From Anseranas semipalmata (Eukaryota; Chordata; Aves; Anseriformes; Anseranatidae), in contig VXAA01000173.1 of the NCBI GenBank assembly GCA_013399115.1, forward strand, positions 911,436 through 975,435: 64,000 bases of DNA, given 5' to 3'. The position numbers and the translations under genes are program-made. Below the pieces are notes generated by a model. It made no database searches. It had not been told where the DNA came from and saw only the letters and a program-made list of their open reading frames with translations. This document shows positions 61,001 through 64,000 of the stretch, piece by piece; position 1 is the stretch's first letter, and each line of letters begins with the position of its first letter.

Positions 61001-62195
61001 CAAGAGAGCAGTTTCAAAGGTACAAAGGCTGACAAGGTCAATCTATTAATTGTATTAACATGTTTCAATTGTATTTGGGAAAAAAAGAGCAGCGCTGACT
61101 AATAGGCATAGTGACAAAGCAGCAGGGATGGGCCTCAGTTAGGTAACACGAGGTCCGCAAGGGTTTGCAATGGGAGGTGAGGAAATAATAGTAGTTGGGG
61201 CTGTAGATCAAAGGAAACAAGGTATCAGAGGCCCAACCTGGAAAACAAGTGGGAGCTGAAAGCAAAATGATAGAGACGAGGACATTTAGCATGCAAGGCA
61301 GTAGCATCAGCAGCTCAGGTGACGTGAAAGGGGTCACAAGGCCAGCAGCGGGACCAGGAGACAAGGGGAGCAAACTGGAAAATGCAGAGCTAGGAAGAAA
61401 ACAGCAAAAGAGACACCTGCAATATCTCTTTTGCTGTCTTTTTGGTTCATACTACCTTTTGCTGAATCTCTATGTATCCTAGCAGAGCTTAATGCAGTCC
61501 TCTTGCTTATCTTGCTCACCTTGGATATTAAGAAACCTCTTGAAAAGTAATGTTCTGACTCAGGTAAGTGTGTTACCAGCACAACTAAACCTCTGATCTG
61601 TCCAGCAGGGCAATGGACTGTTCCCATTCCCATACTTATTTGAAGGTAAATTACCTTTGCCCTCCTTTTTTCTTACTGTCTGTAAAACACCAGCCGTGTG
61701 CTCCATGCGGAATCCTTCCCTGCCCAAAAGGCTTCAAAACACCCTAAATGAAGTTACAGCACGGCTGCTTGAGCCTCCCCCACACTATTTCGACTTCTGA
61801 TGCAAACAGCAACAGTGCTGCAGGAGATTTTCTAAAAACTTGACAGTAACTAAAGCCAGCCCTGAATAACATCAAGTCCTTTGGACACATGCACGCAGCC
61901 CAGAGCTTTCGCTAGTCATTCAAACACAAATCACGCTTCAGCCCAACTCTGACATCAGCTAAACCAGGCTAACCGGAGTGACTGCAGTCGAGTTCCTCCA
62001 GTTTTGCATGGCAGCACGCTTCAGCTTGGGTGGTGGGTGGAGGCGGGCAACGAAAAAAGATCTGACGTGAGGCACAGAACAGCAAAAGTTGAATGATGAG
62101 GAGTTTGGCAGATGAAGCCCAGTCCTGGACTGAGAGGGTGTCTGCCCTTATGGAAGGCACTGGGAAAGAAGCTGTTATTCCATCAGGAAGGGATA

Positions 62196-62225
62196 TAGAA
62201 TCATAGAATCATTTAGGTTGGAAAA
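62196..62225 (-). mobile_element. CR1 LINE 3'-end fragment, minus orientation
   Basis: TAGAATCATAGAATCATTTA followed by GGTTGGAAAA is the reverse complement of the CR1 3' terminus, including the ATTCTATG-type 8-base tail repeat. Similarity stops right after GGAAAA, so this is a very short truncated copy. It supports an avian source. Confidence 0.75.
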
Positions 62226-63589
62226 TGTGCAATCCATCTGGAATAAGGAGGAGACTCAGGTCAGGGCACAAATCTCCCTTTTCCTAGACCACACTGCGCA
62301 GCCGTTACTCGAGTCCTGCAAACCTCAGCGTACAGCCTCTCCTGAAGCATGTGGTACTCCCAGTATGACAAGTACCATTACTGCAGCTCTCCCAATCCCT
62401 CCACAAAAGATTCCCATCTCCATTTTCACTAGCCAGAGGGCAGCTGTTTACAACCCAGACCAGCTGCTTTCAAACTACAGTGACCTACTCTACTCTTCCA
62501 AGATTGATATCGTTATGGTTCTTTGTCTATTCACAACCCTGACTTTTTAAACTGTTTAGACTTTAGCTATTAACACCAGCATGAAGCCCTGAGATGATTC
62601 TGGCGTTGGAAGTAAAATTCACACTCACCTGGAGTGGAAACGACATTGAACACAATGGACACGAGCCTCATTCATGTTACACTCGCTATATACGGCACTG
62701 GCAGGATACAACAGCTTTGAAGAGGATGAAAACTACATCTTCACATATATCCTCCTTACACAGCTGAAGAAGTGTACAAAAGCTTTACTGAAAAGGAAAA
62801 TTGGGCCCAATACATTTGGGGATTTGCAGCAAAGTAAATCTACTTTCAAAGACCTAGGAATGCAGATATTGTATTGTTTTGCGTGCTTTATTCTTTTCCT
62901 TTATCTTATCAGTCCTGAGCTTTGATTTCAAAAGAGCCTCTTTTATCACGCCTGTGTGGTGCCCAGAACAAAGGAGGTCGGGGAAGAGTGGAAAGGGAAG
63001 GCCTCCTGTCTTCTCCGTCATAAATAATAAGATCCTGCAGGGCATTTAGTCCTTAGAATGGCCAATAGCTTCTAGGAGGCTTTCTGAACAAATATGAACA
63101 GATGAACCATGGCTACTTGCAAAGAGCCTACTACGATCACAGTAACTGCTCTCCCTGGGAATTTTATTTCCCAGAGTGTGCATTCACTGCCCTGGGGCTC
63201 CAGCAAACAATGAACTAGCATTTTTAAATAGGAAGCCCCCTTTTCTGAACGACAGCATCAATAGTATTAATGCTTAGGAACGCACCCCATGTCCTCTGAG
63301 TGCCAGTCCGGGGAGGGAGAGAAAACAAATGCAAAAAGCGATATGCAAAAATCTACCGAAATTCAGATTGTAGACATTCCCGTCCGTCAGCTGCCTCTCG
63401 GGAGCTGGGTGTGCGTGCGGGCGGGCAGCACAGGGCTCGCACCCCTGCAAGCCCAAGGACCGGCGCGGGCACACTTGCCTGCGTGGGAGGGGGCCCAGAA
63501 GCTCCGGATTCTTGAATTCCTTCTCCCCTGGGACCAGGGTGGGATCCCCGCACGAATCTTCCCCGTAACAGCCCTGGCCTGCTACACAC

Positions 63590-64000
63590 CCGTGACCCCG
63601 GCGTAAGTCCAACACAACAGCGTACGACTGCGGATCTGCGAAGCAGAAAGGCGCAGCAGAAACCTGCGGGCAGAGGTCAGCCGAAGGGAACCCGGGGGAC
63701 GAGCGGCCCCTCAGGGCCGGAGCCCCGGGCTCGCGTGGGCCCCAGCCCCGCGCCTCACGGGCCCCAGCCCCCGCTGCCTCTGTCCGCAGAGGAAAATCCT
63801 CCTTTCGCAGCCGGGACTCCTCCGAAATGGCAAATTCAAGTCGCTAAGCAACAAGTGGGCGCAGGGACGCGCATCGAGCCGCCTCACGGCACACGGGGGG
63901 GGCGAGCAGAGCGCTGCCTTACCTCGCTGTCGCCGTCGCAGGCCGGGGGTGGCTCCGGCGGCGGTGTCCGGCTGGCTCCCCCCCGGGGCTCCCGCAGCCC
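63590..64000. promoter_or_regulatory. CpG island, probable internal ARHGAP32 promoter
   Basis: CpG dinucleotides and GC content rise sharply from about 63400 and stay high to the window edge, unlike the AT-rich intron to the left. The island includes the putative first exon and its donor. No TATA box is evident, as is usual for CpG-island promoters. The island continues past the window, so the transcription start is probably beyond 64000. Confidence 0.6.
63923..64000 (-). other. ARHGAP32: Likely alternative first exon of the ARHGAP32 short isoform (3' part)
   Basis: Very GC-rich sequence ends in the strong donor GAG|GTAAGG, with GT at 63922-63921, on the same strand as ARHGAP32. No PX or SH3 coding exon lies between it and the 53480 exon, and it does not encode the known upstream peptide of the long isoform. 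It is therefore best read as the end of an alternative first exon. The frame that would join to the next exon is open across all 78 bases, reading PDTAAGATPGLRRRQR then VSKKHGK. There is no ATG inside the window. In mammals the short form starts within the next exon, so this could be 5' UTR or an N-terminal extension. The 5' end is cut by the window. Confidence 0.55.

Larger units (their letters stand above)
53481..63922 (-). other. ARHGAP32: ARHGAP32 intron between putative alternative first exon and short-form start exon
   Basis: 10.4 kb with no recognisable coding exon on either strand. It holds CpG-rich patches at about 54170-54430 and 57780-58050, an AAT microsatellite at 57224-57253, and a CR1 end fragment at 62196-62225. 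Short open frames exist but show no domain or homologous segment that I recognise. Confidence 0.6.

Noticed and set aside
62218..62550. 110-codon plus-strand open frame
   Set aside because: It begins inside a CR1 end fragment in an intron, so it is unlikely to be a real gene.
1..64000. tRNA, rRNA, CRISPR, phage or prokaryotic systems
   Set aside because: No cloverleaf, spaced direct repeats or bacterial gene organisation was seen. The window is vertebrate.

Overview
This window looks like avian nuclear DNA. It carries one recognisable vertebrate gene, split into many exons with consensus GT-AG splice sites. It also holds short fragments that match the 3' end of CR1, the main bird LINE, and several worn SINE-like remnants. 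There are no operons, CRISPR arrays, phage genes or other prokaryotic features. Species cannot be named from the sequence alone.

The gene is ARHGAP32 (p250GAP/GRIT/RICS), a large neuronal GTPase-activating protein for Rho-family GTPases, on the minus strand. Twelve consecutive coding exons could be placed with matching splice phases: 53331-53480, 37672-37774, 34344-34488, 33570-33652, 31473-31580, 30067-30212, 27841-28042, 26900-27045, 25626-25700, 24182-25033, 22609-23531 and 19430-21682. Counted from the internal methionine at 53436, which begins the short isoform, they encode 1713 residues with no frameshift or premature stop. Exons two to six carry the RhoGAP domain, including the arginine finger. 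The last seven carry the long disordered tail. The exons for the PX and SH3 domains of the long isoform are not in the window and must lie beyond position 64000.

Layout from left to right: 1 to about 14800 is intergenic, with one possible coding exon near 1100. About 15095 to 19429 is the 3' UTR, with candidate proximal and distal poly(A) signals. 19430 to 53480 holds the coding exons and their introns, including a striking AT-rich degenerate repeat at about 32230-33010. 53481 to 63922 is a large intron with two CpG-rich patches. 63923 to 64000 looks like the 3' part of an alternative first exon inside a CpG island, which would fit a promoter for the short isoform.

I found no new multi-gene system. 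The most interesting observations are a previously unnoticed (to my knowledge) array of about fifteen 10-14 residue units in the disordered tail, the likely internal promoter and its in-frame first exon, the AT-rich intronic array, and a bird-specific polyproline run.
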